DNA from: Patella vulgata | Lineage: Eukaryota > Mollusca > Gastropoda > Patellidae | DNA length: 64,000 nt | Assembly: GCF_932274485.2 (NCBI RefSeq) | Contig: NC_065886.2 | Location: forward strand, 20,225,501 to 20,289,500 | Reading direction: 5' to 3' | The notes under the pieces: generated by a model | The model's input: the letters and a program-made list of their open reading frames with translations, nothing else | Database searches by the model: none | What the model was told of the DNA's origin: nothing | Part shown: in pieces, positions 12,388-25,182 of the stretch | Layout of the letters: every line of letters starts with the position of its first letter | How positions within the stretch are numbered: position 1 is the first letter of the stretch | Made by a program: the position numbers and the translations under genes

Positions 12388-12700
12388 AATACATTATGCA
12401 AGAGCTAAATCTGCCTATTGCATGTCTTTCTTTAGGCCTGATATGTTATCTAAATTATTAATTAGACATTAATTAACTTATCCAGACCATAATCATATCT
12501 CGATGTCAACGCTAGCCTGCAATATTTACTCAATTAGGATCCGATTTGCTGCTCAACTTTCATTCATGATTTAATCATTAAATGGATAATCGAGACTATG
12601 TTTTTATAGTACCGACTTTAGTAATGATGATCGAGGCTAGGTCAAAAATTCAATCGCTACAATCTCGGTTCAGACTATTATATTTAATGGAAGTTTCGAG
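12388..12700 (+). mobile_element. MITE family M, right end lost
   Basis: Left end AAAATACATTATGCAAGAGC, then CTAAATCTGCCTATTGCATG, AATTATTAATTAGACATTAA and TGGATAATCGAGACTATG. The right inverted repeat is not found. It abuts the family A fragment at a shared ATTAA. Confidence 0.75.
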
Positions 12701-15700
12701 AACAAATCTACCTAGATTAACGTCAAGGTGACCCATTTAAAAACCAAATAGAAAATGTTGATCTCCTAATTTGTACACCATCCTTTTCCTTACAATAAGG
12801 TTTTATTTAATATTAAAAAGAGTGCTTTATAATAACAACTTGTATTATAAACAAACATAGTTTCCCTTTCTCTATAATTCACTGTGATAATTTCCCATTG
12901 ATAATACAAACTTTTGTTATAATTATACATATAAATTCATTTTTCATGCAAGGAATGGCTGAGCAGATTTTTTCGAGACGGAGAAAAACCTATGGCTAAA
13001 ATAACTTTGACATAGCGGCTGAATGGTTGGCGGGAGGGGACTGCTTATTAAAATTTTGTATTTTTTTATGGAATTTAGGTTTCATTTCAACCAACCAACT
13101 AACACAAAAATGAAAGAAGTTATTATCTCGTTCATGCCTGGGTTCATTTTTATTTTTGCCAGAATGTCTAAAGAAATTTCCTAAAACAAAGATGGCGCCG
13201 TTAAAAATAAAATGACCATATAAATTCAGGACAGATTGTTTACCTACTGACCCGAGCTGAAGGGATTTTGGTCACTCTAAGCATTTGAACAACTAATGAT
13301 AATTAAGCACAATTCCAGAGAAAAATTAGATAGGTTCATAAGATTGCTGAATTACTGGAAGGCTTTATAACATTTTTGTATTTTGCGGTTTTGTATTTTC
13401 TGTGTCCATTTTATTTTTCGAAAGTATCACTGCTCTAAAACAATGTCAGGACGCTGTTGATGCTAACTTCACTCTAAATATAGCCTACTAGTTTCAGGGT
13501 ATCTAATATAATAATCCAAGGAAGAATTTGCCACACAAAATATCATATAGTTAACTTAGAAAACAATATAAGGTGTCTGAACAATAAATCCATTATGAGA
13601 TACATCTGATATTGTTTTCTAATTATGTAAGAGTAATTAAATTTGATTGTTTTCTTTTTCAGTGAAGCAATAATGTCGAATTTCTATTTTATCAACTTAT
13701 TTTTTCACACGTACATAGAGTCAACTTTTAAAAACACCCATTTGCTAAAATTCACATGTACATTATGTATTCCTTTGATCTAAGAGATTAGTGGGCCAAT
13801 AAAAATCAGGAACTTGCAGACATTTTTACCACAGACATCTTAACGACAATTAACATGCAAGTCTTTCTGGCTATTATCTGAGAAAAATTAACAAATGATA
13901 AACAGCTCAGTTGGTATTTTTATCAAAGAAAAACAAATGTTGTGTAAAATAGATTGTTTTGCAATTACTAATACTTTTGGCAGGTTTGACCAAACTATGA
14001 TCTATTAGATCAAAGTGATTTTTTTTTGCCGTTTTGGTTTTTTCCCTTATGACCACCTCCCAAAGAGGTCACTTTACAGCATCTGTATGCCTCGTCTCGA
14101 CCCCACCCCTCCACCACCACCACACCACTCACCCCATGAAAGAATGAATGGAAATGGCTCTTCATAGTCACAATCCCATCAGTTCCTAAACCTGTTAAAA
14201 TTGTTGACGTTAAAATTGTTGACGTTACACATTACGTGCGTTTTTGTATGAAAAAAACACAAGATTCTATGTAAATCTACACAAGTTTGTGGTAATGCAA
14301 TGCACAACAACACAAGCTTGTGTAGGATCGTTTTAACACAAGTCCTTGTGTTGAGATCCAACACAAGATTTTTTACAGTATGGGGAAAACTCGCCGGACG
14401 TCCCTAATTTGCCCAATCCACCCCACTAACCCATTTACTAACCACACGAAACATGTTGTAAAATGTTCAGCAAATTCACATGTATCAAAAGACCACCTCC
14501 AGACATTTTTCATGGTGCGACATTTTCATGCAGTGACGAAGTACCCTACCATGCGGAACGTACAAACTGTAAATCGGACCTTACCCATCAGTAACTGACT
14601 AACCGCGCTCACTGTAACTCTTTATATCGAGAACGAACGCATCTCTTGATGACCTTGATGATTCTGATCATGAACCCTTGACAGACAAATCCCATTCTGA
14701 TCCAGACGAGGGAGTATACTAGTCTTAGCTGCTCACAGACTATTGAATTACCTTATACAGAACATTTCAGACATGTCACATGACAAAATTATATAAATCA
14801 CAGGTTTTATACTGAGATGTTTATTTCTGTCGATGCAGATTCTCTCGTCGCTAGGAATGGTAAACAGTTCAAATTATCTGAAGTTCAGCGTCACCAGCTC
14901 GCCCCACATTACCCCCTGATACATATAACATTCTTCGTATTCGTCTCTCACGATGATGGGGGCGTGACCTCGAGTGTAATGAGACCTACGTTCAGAGCTG
15001 ACCTAGTGGAAATCCTGCCTTAGCCGCACTACTTTAGTTTTATTCACTGTTATATAACTGGGGTTACTCATTTAAAGATATCCAGGCTGTTCAGTTGAAA
15101 AAAATTTGCTTGTATTTTCTTTATAAAATGGTTTTCTATTAATACAGAGAAATCAAAAGAGAAACATCCAAGTACTTAAAGAAATCGCCTTTGTATTGTG
15201 AATTTTCAGCTTAACCTTTCTTTGTGAAAAAATAACACAAATCAAAGATCCAGTGTAAAAAAGTAATACTAGAGCTTAAAATTTACAACTGAAAGCCATT
15301 TTCAGATACTCAAGACATAGCCTAGTCATTGTTATGATTTTAGAAACTGAACTTAAAAAGAATCGAACCATTTCGCTATAAACTAAATGACCATGTCGCG
15401 CATCCAACAGAAAAGTGCTTTAGAGAAAAGTTTTCACCGTCAGATCTTTTTAAATTCATAGAAAGCCAAGAAGTGATGAATTGTAAAAGGATTTAAGAAA
15501 TGTTGGGTGGATTAAAGGGTAGGGGAAGAGGTGTGAACATTTTGAAGATAAATATTTCACTGAATATACATTGACAACAGGAAAGAAATGAAGTTTAGCG
15601 TCTCTTGAACACAATGCGTCTTTCATTCTGAGACTTAGGCCTACATAGGGTACATTTAGACAATTTTTTCGGGTGGGTGGGGGATTTAAGTAAGACCCTT

Positions 15701-16589
15701 TCGGCACGTGAGCCCATTATTTAAAGAATATATTTTAACCTCTGCTTAAACATAAAATGCATTAATACCAAGCTTTAAAGACGTTTGTCTTGATGTTAAC
15801 GCCCAAAGAAATATATAGTTTCCGTACTACTTAGTTACCAATATATTATATAAAATGTTATAAAACCAGAGAAGGTATTATATTATTATATCAAAACGTA
15901 AAAAGTATATTTGTATTTAAGAAACTTCAAAGACCTAGATTAAATTTAATTGTCTCACTCGGGTGTCTTTCTTTTCTTACATCTTATTCTCTAAAATATT
16001 ATGTTAGGCTATATATATAGAACGTGTGAAACGGAAATAAGGATATCACAGACTGTTTTAGTGTAAAATGAAACAAATTGCGTTTTCAAGCAACTTTGCC
16101 TTAGTTCTTTTCTCGGAAAACTCGCCCTCGTCTGCTCCATGTCCCGCTTTTTTGAGGAAAGCACCTTCGTTTGCCCCCATATCTCTCTTTGAGAAAAACA
16201 AAGCTCGTTTTCACCTCTGTATAGTCATGTGCAATGCTAGTATGCTAGGCAAAATGATTTGGCCCGGACAGCGGCAGGTCTATCTATTTGGAATACTGAA
16301 ATAGTATGTTTGAAACTGGGGGAAAATACCTCCCCAAATTTCCGTCCCGTCAACTATCACCACTAATGTAATAAGCTCCTGGTTTAAGACAAATTACTAA
16401 TACATTACATCATATTTGACACACTAATTTATTACCGTCAAATGTTTCATCTCGTCCTTAATACATCCTGGTCTTCTTCTTGTCTTACATATAGAAATGT
16501 GAATAATTTGTAAGAATAGAATAGACCATAACCTACAATCGCGCTTATAAAATGACCCGTGTATTTTCTCAATACTGTAGAATGTAGGG
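12701..16589. other. long interval without a supported gene
   Basis: Contains a short direct repeat of GTTAAAATTGTTGACGTTA type at about 14195-14226 and an ACACAAG-rich palindromic block at about 14250-14375. The latter includes AACACAAGCTTGTGT and AACACAAGTCCTTGTGTT and is bounded by similar ACACAAGATT ends, so it may be a small foldback element. One weak exon candidate is listed separately. The rest is AT-rich with no recognised repeat. Confidence 0.45.
14631..14721 (+). CDS. weak candidate exon, acidic C-terminus
   Basis: After an AG at about 14629-14630, an open frame reads NASLDDLDDSDHEPLTDK and SHSDPDEGVY, then TAG. The strongly acidic, balanced composition is unusual for random AT-rich sequence. 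The acceptor is poor and no partner exon was identified, so this may be chance. Family not recognised. Confidence 0.2.
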
Positions 16590-16804
16590 CCTAATCGTTG
16601 GGATGGGACGGAAAACCAAGGGCCCGTGTACAAATCAATTGAAATTCGTTATAAGCAGAGTAGGGCCGTAGCACCGCTGGCCGGGAAAAATTTCTTCACA
16701 GCACAATATGGCGTCATAGTTTTAGTGCAGTTCTATGATGGCGTATATCCGCCTTCATTAACCCAGTCGGTGCAAAGAAGCAGGACGTTAAACCCCATAA
16801 TATA
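16590..16804 (+). repeat. SINE S1, 3' two-thirds
   Basis: Runs from GGGATGGGACGGAAAACCAA through AGTAGGGCCGTAGCACCGCT and TTCATTAACCCAGTCGG to GCAGGACGTTAAACCCCATA. The head is missing. Confidence 0.85.
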
Positions 16805-16825
16805 CTAATATCTGACACTTTTTTG

Positions 16826-16892
16826 GTTGCCCGTTTTCATTAGCCCAGTCGGAGCAGAATAGTAAGACGTTAGACCCCATTTCATTTCATTT
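16826..16892 (+). repeat. SINE S1, 3' end only
   Basis: About 65 bp: CCGTTTTCATTAGCCCAGTC, AGCAGAATAGTAAGACGTTA and an ATTTC tail. It is strongly 5'-truncated and sits between two other S1 copies. Confidence 0.85.
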
Positions 16893-16904
16893 TATATTGG
16901 AGTG

Positions 16905-17160
16905 AAGTTGGAGCCGCGGTTGCTCGATAAGGCACTGTCTCGATAACCTGGGGGCCCCGGGTTCGATCCCGGTGTTGACTGACAAAGTTCCTCGGGATTT
17001 TCCGGCGTGGTTTCGCCATGTCAGTCACCCAGGATGGACAGGTGGCCTGACATGGAACAGCGTCTATTCGTTCAGATGGTCTAAAAACTGAGGTCCCTGA
17101 TAATTTGAATTCGAAGTAACAGAATAGGCCGTAGAGCCGCTGTATGGGCAAAATTTATCT
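16905..17160 (+). repeat. SINE S1, head and body
   Basis: The head is well preserved: an A-box-like GGTTGCTCGATAAGGCAC and a clear B-box, GGGTTCGATCCC, at about 16967-16978. TTTTCCGGCGTGGTTTCGCC, CGTTCAGATGGTCTAAAAAC and TAGGCCGTAGAGCCGC follow. It ends near GGGCAAAATTTATC, so the 3' end is lost. Confidence 0.88.
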
Positions 17161-17261
17161 TGGATTATCATAATTTTCCAATATCATTTTCTTCGACTAA
17201 TTATCCACGGCAGATCAATGACATTTCAACCACCATCCAATGCCTCACTTAGGTCTCAAAT

Positions 17262-17500
17262 GAAATGGGGTTTAACGTCCTACTGTTCTGCTCCGAACTG
17301 GGCTAATGAAGACGGCCATACGCCATACAGTGTGTTATAATGAGGGAAATTTTGCCCGGACGGCGGCATTACGGCCTACTCTTATATTGAATTCCAACTT
17401 TCAAGGAACTTTTACGTGCATGCCAATCTGTACACGGGACCTCGGTTTTTAGTACCATCCAAACGACTAGACAGTTGTCCTTGTCAGTCCCTCGTCTTAT
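17262..17500 (-). repeat. SINE S1, 5'-truncated copy
   Basis: Reverse orientation from the tail (AAATGAAATGGGGTTTAACG) through GCCATACAGTGTGTTATAAT and GGAACTTTTACGTGCATGCC to GACTAGACAGTTGTCC. It ends near 17500 without the head. Confidence 0.9.
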
Positions 17501-17639
17501 AGATGAATTGGTGAATTGCTGAGATAACGCTAATTAATAAGAGTGTCTGTTGAATAAAACTAAAGCACTTTGGCTCATGATTCAAGTGGACACAGAACAC
17601 AGTTTACCCTGGCAGAAAAAAATAATAACTAGGCCTGGC

Positions 17640-17790
17640 CGAACTATAGGTCTATTCACCAAAGCACCCCCGCACAGGGTGTCCCGGGATCGATTCCGGT
17701 TGTGGTGGTGCAGGACGAAGGGCCTGGAAAGGAACACCCTCTCTTCATTAGGATGGGGTGAAAAACGAGGCCTCGTGTATATTTCATGTT
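17640..17790 (+). repeat. SINE S1-like, diverged head region
   Basis: Contains a B-box-like GGGATCGATTCCGG, then TTAGGATGGGGTGAAAAACG and AGGCCTCGTGTATAT. It is an older or different subfamily. The 87-codon open frame across it is not a gene. Confidence 0.6.
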
Positions 17791-17978
17791 ATTTCTTTCA
17801 GTTTTATTCCTAAACAATAAAGAATGCACCCATGGCTTACAGTATTTTCCAAATTCAACAGCCAGAAGAAGTGTAAAAAAAACTCTTTACTCCTCAAATA
17901 CCCAATTCAAATGAGCCCTCAAAGTTCGCAAAACATAATAATTAAGCTGAAAAATGATATTTGTATAAAGCTATTTAC

Positions 17979-18016
17979 TTAAACATACATTATGTAAGAG
18001 CTAAATAATGACATGC
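17979..18016 (+). mobile_element. MITE family M, left-end fragment
   Basis: TAAACATACATTATGTAAGA, then GCTAAATAATGACATGC. Only the left terminus is recognisable. Confidence 0.55.
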
Positions 18017-20492
18017 TTAAACTTAATACATATTATCCGAAAATAGTTTAGACTAAAACATAATCTTGAAACCTAGCTGGTTTCTTGAGAGTTCGCTTTC
18101 GGACGACTTACTACAATCTGGTTGTTACTGTCTCGAATTCTTTGTAGGGACAGATGATCACATGATATTGGTTCGTCGTCATGGATGAGCTCGGCGTTTA
18201 GTCCTTCGTCATAGAGTAAATTCGATATTTTAATTCGCAACATGTCAACTGGTACGACTTGAGCTCACTCCACCCCCATTTATTTGTTTACGCTAATTTA
18301 AAATCTGTATTGAAGTGGGACAACTAAACCAGTGGTATCTCACTATTATAGTCTCGGTTTATTTACCCAAACAAAACGGGCGTTCAGACTAAAAGTAGCA
18401 ACTAACAAGAGGAAACAAACAAACGTTTATTTAACATTAGAGATCGGTGTTAACCCGAACGGTGCATCATACTTCAAGTATTGGCGAAATACAGCGAGTG
18501 GGAAGTGAGTGGCTACCAAACCTCAAGCAGACAGCAGACGTTCATTCCGTACAGGGTCAAGCTCAGAGATGATGCCAGACAAACAGAGCCTCTACGCCTC
18601 GTCTCGTGCAGGAATAACTCCCATTGATTTGTAACCTGTGGTAAAGTAACGAGTTTAACACCCGAACCGCATAACTGTACAACCATGTAACGTCTACAGT
18701 TCAAATTGTGTTTTCTTTTCTCTGACTTTAACTTTTATTTTCCGGTTTTCTCTGCAACACGTGTGACATGGACTAACAGTTAAATTCGTGTTGCTAACGG
18801 AACGGAAGTCGAGCAAGGTAAGATGAAACTTTATTTATTTCCCCGCTTTATTTGAACTTTTCCACTAATCTAAATATTTACGACAAACTTTTCTTATCTT
18901 ATGTATGATTTCAAAAATATTTTTTCGTCCTAAGCGATGAGGTCATATTTTTGGGGGTAAATTCTCCGTAGTGTGGTTCCAGTTAATACAAAAGCAACGA
19001 ATAAGTACGAGGGTGTGTCCTAACAATTGTATCAGTGTATTACATACACCAAACGGTAAAATTGTTAAATTTAAACTTTATCACTGCTCGATATACAGCA
19101 AACATTTTTAGAATATTCATTATAAGTATAATTTTGTTTCCAGTCATGCAGATAAAAACAGAAACGGTTTATCATTTTTTATATAATTTGTTTTATATAG
19201 TCAAATGACGTGAAATCACCGCCAAAGTATATCATGAATAATGTGGTCCTATGACACAAAATGTGGAATCAATTTTATTTTCCATTCGTCTTATCGGTAG
19301 TCAGTGCAGCAGAATCACATACATGTAGGCTTAACCAAATATCTAACCATGGCTGTGGAGAACGTATATCGGTAAACTATAACGAAACAAGCTTATGGCC
19401 AGATTGATACTGGACATATTCATTTCTATACTAAACAAACAGTTATTAAATTTCTTATCTCTTTTGAAGGGCGATTGAGAGCAGGCAATTGTGCTTCTGT
19501 TATATTCTAGACATGTTCTTTTTTTCTCACTTTTGGGGTCTGTAAACAGGTGTTAAAGCCTAAAGTCCTAAACAATATAGACACATGACTTAATGGCGAG
19601 TTTGATCGACCGGTATCCGATTTATGGATCCTTATATTTACGTTCAAATATTTAGAGTGTCGGCATTTTAAGTCTTTGGAGTTCACGTTTATATATGTAA
19701 TCGTATGATGCAGTATCGGGAATAGTATTTCAATGTAACAAAGAATTGGAGAAACAATAAGGGATTGGTCAGTCATAAGGGCTCTTCATGAAATGATTAG
19801 TAAATGAATAACATCGAATGTTTTATTTTAAATAGTGATCCCCGCTGAAATCAAGACCGGATTAAGCTTGTATGGGACCCATGGCTGAAAATGTCAATGA
19901 GGCCCTTGCATCAACAGTGAAATTGGGACATATTCTGGTCATTTTCCGCCACACTCATACAAACGCAATTTGCATGTAGAGATCAATTTATTTGGCACAC
20001 ATATATAAAACATAATAAAATTGTTTTAGAACTGTTGTTTAAATATATGAGATATATTTCAATCAGAACTGGATTAAAGAGGTGTGTGTGTAGTGGTGGG
20101 GGCGACGGCGCCGCAGTCAGGGTCCCCATCATTAAACGGGCCCTGATTGGAATATAATATCTACTATGTATATTTGAACCACAGATAAACAGAAAAGGCT
20201 GTTCTACCCTTACGCTCACTTTAAATAATGTCAAGAGTAGTAACATCAACAATACGTCAAAGTAATATTTAAACAAAACGGACATGGTGATATGATGAAT
20301 ATTGATATTACATCCGACTGTCAGCTTATCATGGCTAAAATCACGTTTGTGGCAATTCGAATCACAGACTAGACAATGTCATGGAAATATTGCAAATATT
20401 TGATTTGTATGTAATTAGAAATGGTTGACGTCGTTACCCAAATCAAATGACATTGGCCAATAGGACAAAGTAATGTATTTTATTTTATGTTC
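18017..20492. other. interval without a supported gene
   Basis: A GTAAGA donor-like site follows GTCGAGCAAG near 18817, after a less AT-rich stretch at 18490-18816 that could be a 5' UTR exon. This is not supported by any coding sequence. A dispersed repeat lies at 19855-20015. Confidence 0.4.
19855..20015 (+). repeat. dispersed repeat, partner of 50870-51010
   Basis: Shares AAGCTTG-ATGGG, TTGGC-TAAAATG-CAA, CATATTCTGGTCATT-like sequence, ACAAACG/TAATTTG and ATTTATTTGGCACA with 50870-51010 in the same order and orientation. Class unknown; it could be a LINE 3' end. Confidence 0.6.
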
Positions 20493-20542
20493 AGTAGTGG
20501 AATACCGCGTTTTATCAGTGAAATAAAAGTGTTATTCCACTC
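20493..20542. repeat. short hairpin
   Basis: AGTGGAATA and its inverse TATTCCACT-type sequence enclose about 30 bp with TTTTAT / ATAAAA. It lies 55 bp upstream of the perfect hairpin and may belong to the same foldback element. Confidence 0.5.
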
Positions 20543-20596
20543 ACTGGCTAGTTGTTTTTACCTAAAATGATTGTAAAATCATAAAATAAATAGAAC

Positions 20597-20718
20597 ATTT
20601 GTCGTTTTGTCGTGAATAACATATTTTATTTCATCTCTAAGCAAGAAAACGTTTATATTTATAAGTTTTCTTGCTTAGAGATGAAATAAAATATGTTATT
20701 CACGACAAAACGACAAAT
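20597..20718. repeat. perfect 54-bp-arm inverted repeat
   Basis: The left arm 20597-20650 (starts ATTTGTCGTTTTGTCGTG) and the right arm 20665-20718 are exact reverse complements with a 14-base loop (GTTTATATTTATAA). No coding capacity. The absence of any mismatch suggests a recent origin, or an assembly or template-switch artefact. Confidence 0.92.
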
Positions 20719-20857
20719 ATCCTCTATATATACATGTACTATATATTTGTGTGATCAGTTGTCTTCTTAAGAACTCAAAGTTCACCCCCATTGTCCACCT
20801 TTTCATATGCACAAATAGATACAATTTGAAGGTATTAGCGCTTCAAAGATCTTCGCC

Positions 20858-21098
20858 GATCGGTCTACTCTTATTTCGAATTACATCTGTTAATGGTTCT
20901 TTTACGTGCACATTAGCGTGTACACAGGATCTCGGTTTTAGTCCCAACCGAACGATTAGACGCCTTTCCTTGCCAACCCTTACAATTTGTACAACAGATA
21001 AAGGGAACGACACTGGGAAATCCCAAGGAACTGTCTCGGCCAACACCTGAAAGGAACCCCAGATCTCCTGGTAGCGAGGCAGCCAGTGCCGGATTAAG
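20858..21098 (-). repeat. SINE S1, diverged copy with head
   Basis: Reverse orientation: TACTCTTATTTCGAATTACA, GTTCTTTTACGTGCACATTA, ATCTCGGTTTTAGTCCC, GGGAAATCCCAAGGAACT, TCTCGGCCAACACCTGAAAG and GCGAGGCAGCCAGTGCC. The 3' tail is lost. Three overlapping open frames here are repeat sequence. Confidence 0.8.
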
Positions 21099-21147
21099 TC
21101 TCTGCTTTCCATAAGGCACATTTCCATTGGTGGCCTGAAAATACGTG

Positions 21148-21335
21148 CGTGAAAAGGAGTAGGGTTGCCCGTCCAACCTCGTGGGTTTTCTCCGGGTCCT
21201 CCGGTTTCCTACAACTGCTAAAGGCTCCTACTCGCAAACGAATTATTGAAATAAAATTGAACCATATGTTAGTCCCGAAATAACCTGCTTTTTGTCGAGT
21301 GGACGTTAAACCCCATTTCTCTCTCTCGCAAGCGG
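21148..21335 (+). repeat. SINE family S2, 3' part
   Basis: Matches the second SINE family: AAAAGGAGTAGGGTTGCCCG, TTTTCTCCGGGTCCTCCGG, AACCATATGTTAGTCCCGAA, GTCGAGTGGACGTTAAACCC and a short TC-rich tail. The tRNA-like head is missing. Confidence 0.82.
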
Positions 21336-21915
21336 ATCCATTCTTCAGTGTTTAGGTCCAGATTAGTGCTATTCTGAGATTTAATCTCCGATTTTCTGAA
21401 GTGATATTCTGAAAAGCTGATTAAATTTTAAAGTAACATTTTGTAAACTTTGATTGTCATAATCAATCATTGTTCGAGATTACCATAAATATAATATTCT
21501 GGAACGTTGACTTAAATCTTTGACTGAATCACCCCAAAATTTAGTCATCTCAGGGCGGTAGCTTAAGAATAAATTAATTGTACTGATATGCCATTATGAT
21601 GTATTAATTGTTGATAGAAATTAATATTTGTCATTGATTTCAGACAAACTGCAGTGTTATATTGCTACGACAGTTCACATCGATCGTATTACGCCGCTTT
21701 GTCAAAATATAAATTATACCGACATTGAGATATAAGACACGAAAGACAGTCGTGCGGAACGTTTTTATAAATAATGGATTTTAATCTTAATGTGCCTTAT
21801 GACCAACTTCGATCTAGTGTTCTCCCCCAGAGCGTATTTGTTTACGCTCGTACGCCAGCTACTGAAAAACGGCACTGCCCAGGTGAAAGCAATTTTAACT
21901 ATTAAAATTCCATGT

Positions 21916-22318
21916 TAAACATACATTATGCAAGAGCTAAATCTGTCTATTGCAGGTCTTTCTTTAGTCCTGAAATGTTATCTAAATTATTAATTAGACA
22001 TTAATTAACTTATCCAGACCATAATCAACTCTAGATGGCATCGCTAGCCTGCGATCTTAAGTGGATTGTGAGCCGATTTACTGCATAACTTTCCTTCTCG
22101 ATTAAACGATTAAATAGATAATCGAGACTATGCTGTTTATCGTACTGACTTTAGTAAAGATGACCGAGGCTAGGCAGAACTTTCATTCGCTTAGTTTTCG
22201 GTTCATAGTGGATCAATTTGAATGAAATTTTCAGCAAATTGCCTTTACGTTATGTAGTTTTTAACTATTATAGTGAGAACTGCCAACTCGTTATCGAATC
22301 TCCCATGATGTATCTTTA
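21916..22318 (+). mobile_element. MITE family M, 403 bp, both ends present
   Basis: Left end TAAACATACATTATGCAAGA, right end CATGATGTATCTTTA, TA at both edges. The interior shows the family's typical blocks, including AATTAATTAGACATTAATTA, GATAATCGAGACTATGCTG, GATGACCGAGGCTAGGC and TTTTTAACTATTATAGTGAG. It is non-coding; mobilisation by a Tc1/mariner-type transposase is inferred from the TA. Confidence 0.85.
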
Positions 22319-25182
22319 AGTTATTAAAATCGATCTTCTTAAAATGCATAAAATTTAAAATTCCATTTTAAGTTATTACAATCGATCTTTGTAAAACACA
22401 TAAAAATTAAAAATTTCATTTTAATTTTTAGTTAATGCTTATAGTAAATTTATGTGAAACAGGGCCCAGCTGGTATTATAACAGCTGTGAGTTAAATATC
22501 AAGTTTTAGCTATAATGCTTGTAGAAAGATTGATCTTAATGATGTGTTAAACACTTGGTATAATGATTGATGCTACAACATAAGCTAAAATTTTAAAGAG
22601 ATGTTTCAGTGAAATACTGAAGCCACACTCGCCTGTGAACCATGACGTAGAACAGAACTAGACCCAGCGTGTGTTTTTGACATTCCATATTTACGAAATC
22701 CATCCAAATAGGGTTACCTGACATTTTTTCTGTGGAGAGACAAAATACTAAGCCTTACAGTTTGGATATCGACAATTTGACAGGTCCGTAGCTAACTTGA
22801 GGGGAGGGGGGGGGGGCAATACGAAGCCAACGACCAACGTGCCCATAAAGCCGAGATTGGTTGGGCGCCCACGACGAGATTGAGTCAGGAGAACATTCTA
22901 AGGGTTGTGCCTTCTTAAATTTGAAATCTCAACGGAATTATGGGCTATAACTTGATATATTTATAGAATAATATTTAAGACTCAAAATAAATGGCACAAG
23001 GGAAAAGGCGACTGCCTTCTGGGTATACCAACTTTGATACGACAAATATTGAGTCCCTACAACATTGACAGCCATTATCTAAAATAATAAATAGCCTAAA
23101 ATCGGAGAATCCTTCACATGATGAACGTATTTAATGTTACACAATATGATTAACACTGTTTATATACAATTAAATTATGTAGATCAATTTACTAGATCAC
23201 GTGAAAGTGGTGCTTAAACTGACTCGGCCTAATTATTAGGATACTTAATTAATTTGATTGACACTGTACTGAAACTAGTCTCATTACAAATTGATAAGGT
23301 ACTTAAAATATATAAAATTGTTTCCGGGGCAACCAAACCTTCTGTAAATGGTCTTGTGGTAACTTCCGGTTCGCTTGAGAAACATGTAGGCCTGGAAGGT
23401 TCGTTCGAAGATAAGCTTGTTTTAGCGATTTTAAAGGAGATTAAATAAATTATACCAGTTTACCGAATTGGTCCCACAGCCAATTTCACTCGATCATAAC
23501 AGTCACTGGCATGCTTGGCCACAACAACGCCATAATTATATGGGATTTATATGCACAAGAATGTTCATAAAAGTGAACTGATTTTGATGATAGACGGCTC
23601 TCTTTGGTTTCCCGAGTTATCAATTGTAAACGTCACTAAGATGTGAACTGCGCAAAAAATGTCAATTTCTTATTTGTGTGCAGGGCAGTGGTAGAAACTG
23701 GTATTCATTTGCACATGCGTATTTACTGGAGTTGCGCGTTAACTTCCACACAGGCTGATATATCCGACAAAAAGTCTACATGTGTTCTAAAGTAAAGAAT
23801 TTGTAGTTTATTAGAATGGTGGCCATCTGGTAATATAAGTACATGTGGTTATTACTAGTAGGTTAAACTATAGGTAAGCCATTAGCCCATTTCACATACA
23901 TAATATATCACAGTGTAAGTATAACTATATGAATATATATCTGGTAACTAAGGAAGTTCGTTCGGTCAGTGAAGTAAAATCCTCTGTTCCCGATTCATCG
24001 CACGTCGGCAAGTAAATGTGATAATTTACATTATGAATAATAAGAAATGTGACTTTAAAGGAGCTGGTCGTCATTTCTATTTTTCGGACAATACAATATC
24101 AATTTTTTCACGCTAAAATGTATTGAAATAGATTAGGGATGTGAAATCTTTTGAAACCGCACGTGTCCTAGGCGTCATATATAATAATAACAGTCCTTAC
24201 ATTAAAGTAGTACATATTTTTTACTTTTGAGATATTTGTGGACGATCTGGCCTGTTGTGCCTTTAATGCAGATACAGTTTTAAACCATAAAACCAGGCAT
24301 CATTCTATTAAATCTAATATGACGGCCGGGTCAAATCCTATTCTTCATCTAAAAATATTAATTATACCAATAAAATATGCGAAGTTGTTAATTTGTTAAA
24401 GAGATACTAAGAAACCATCTTAAATGTGTTCAGTCATCAAAATTTAATGGCATTTTGGATCAGTCAGTCGATGACGAATTAAATTTTGAGTAGTTTTGCT
24501 GTTTACGTTTATCACCATGTGGATGTTTATCTATGTATTTAAATAGTTTATTGTTTGCGTTGTAAATAAAACCACAATAAATAAAGTACCGGTATTTAGG
24601 TTGATGAAACCTTGGATTGACTAGATCATTTAAATAAATAACCTCATGTCAATCATTACAAGATATATACTAAACAAACTACTTCAATTTTTATACAAAT
24701 TCTTGTGTTTATTAAAATTGAAAGCCTGTCCTCTTTGAAAATTTTTTTCTGGATTTTTATTTACGCGAATGATTAAAAATTTGGAGAAATTGTACGTATT
24801 TTGTAAGAAATATGGTTACTTCTGCACAGAAAATGCTTCAAGGATACCAACACGTGTTTGACCTATTTCTGGGGTTAACCAATAAATAATGTGGTTGATT
24901 GTGGTCGAGCGATAACCCATCCACTTGCAGATTATCTTTCAAGCCATCTCCGTACAGGTTGCAAGTTGCCACACATGTTGGAATGGCACTACGAGGATGT
25001 ACCCACCTCTGTTCTCCAGAAAGCCTTGTGACTTCTGTGGTTGAATAAAATTATTGTAAATCATCTATTCATCATTTGTTAGTCAGGAGTGAAATGAAAT
25101 GAATGGAAATTGGGTTCAGCGACCTATAAAGGGGTTATTGTCGCTTGAATGTAAAAAAAACATTTAAAAAAAACGGCCCGTG
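22319..25182. other. interval without a supported gene
   Basis: Two related segments with ATCGATCTT and TTAAAATT lie at 22320-22440, a G-run at 22801-22818, and a 64-codon open frame at 23254-23448 (starts MIDTVLKLVSLQIDKVLKIY) with no recognised domain. A possible diverged tRNA-headed repeat (GTGGTCGAGCGATAACCCAT) lies at 24900-25070. Confidence 0.4.

Noticed and set aside
16905-16985. Possible tRNA gene (good B-box GGGTTCGATCCC)
   Set aside because: The sequence runs directly into the conserved S1 body and lacks a foldable acceptor stem, so it is a SINE head.
20751-21176. Three overlapping open frames of 87-99 codons on both strands
   Set aside because: All lie in the S1 and S2 SINE copies at 20858-21335.
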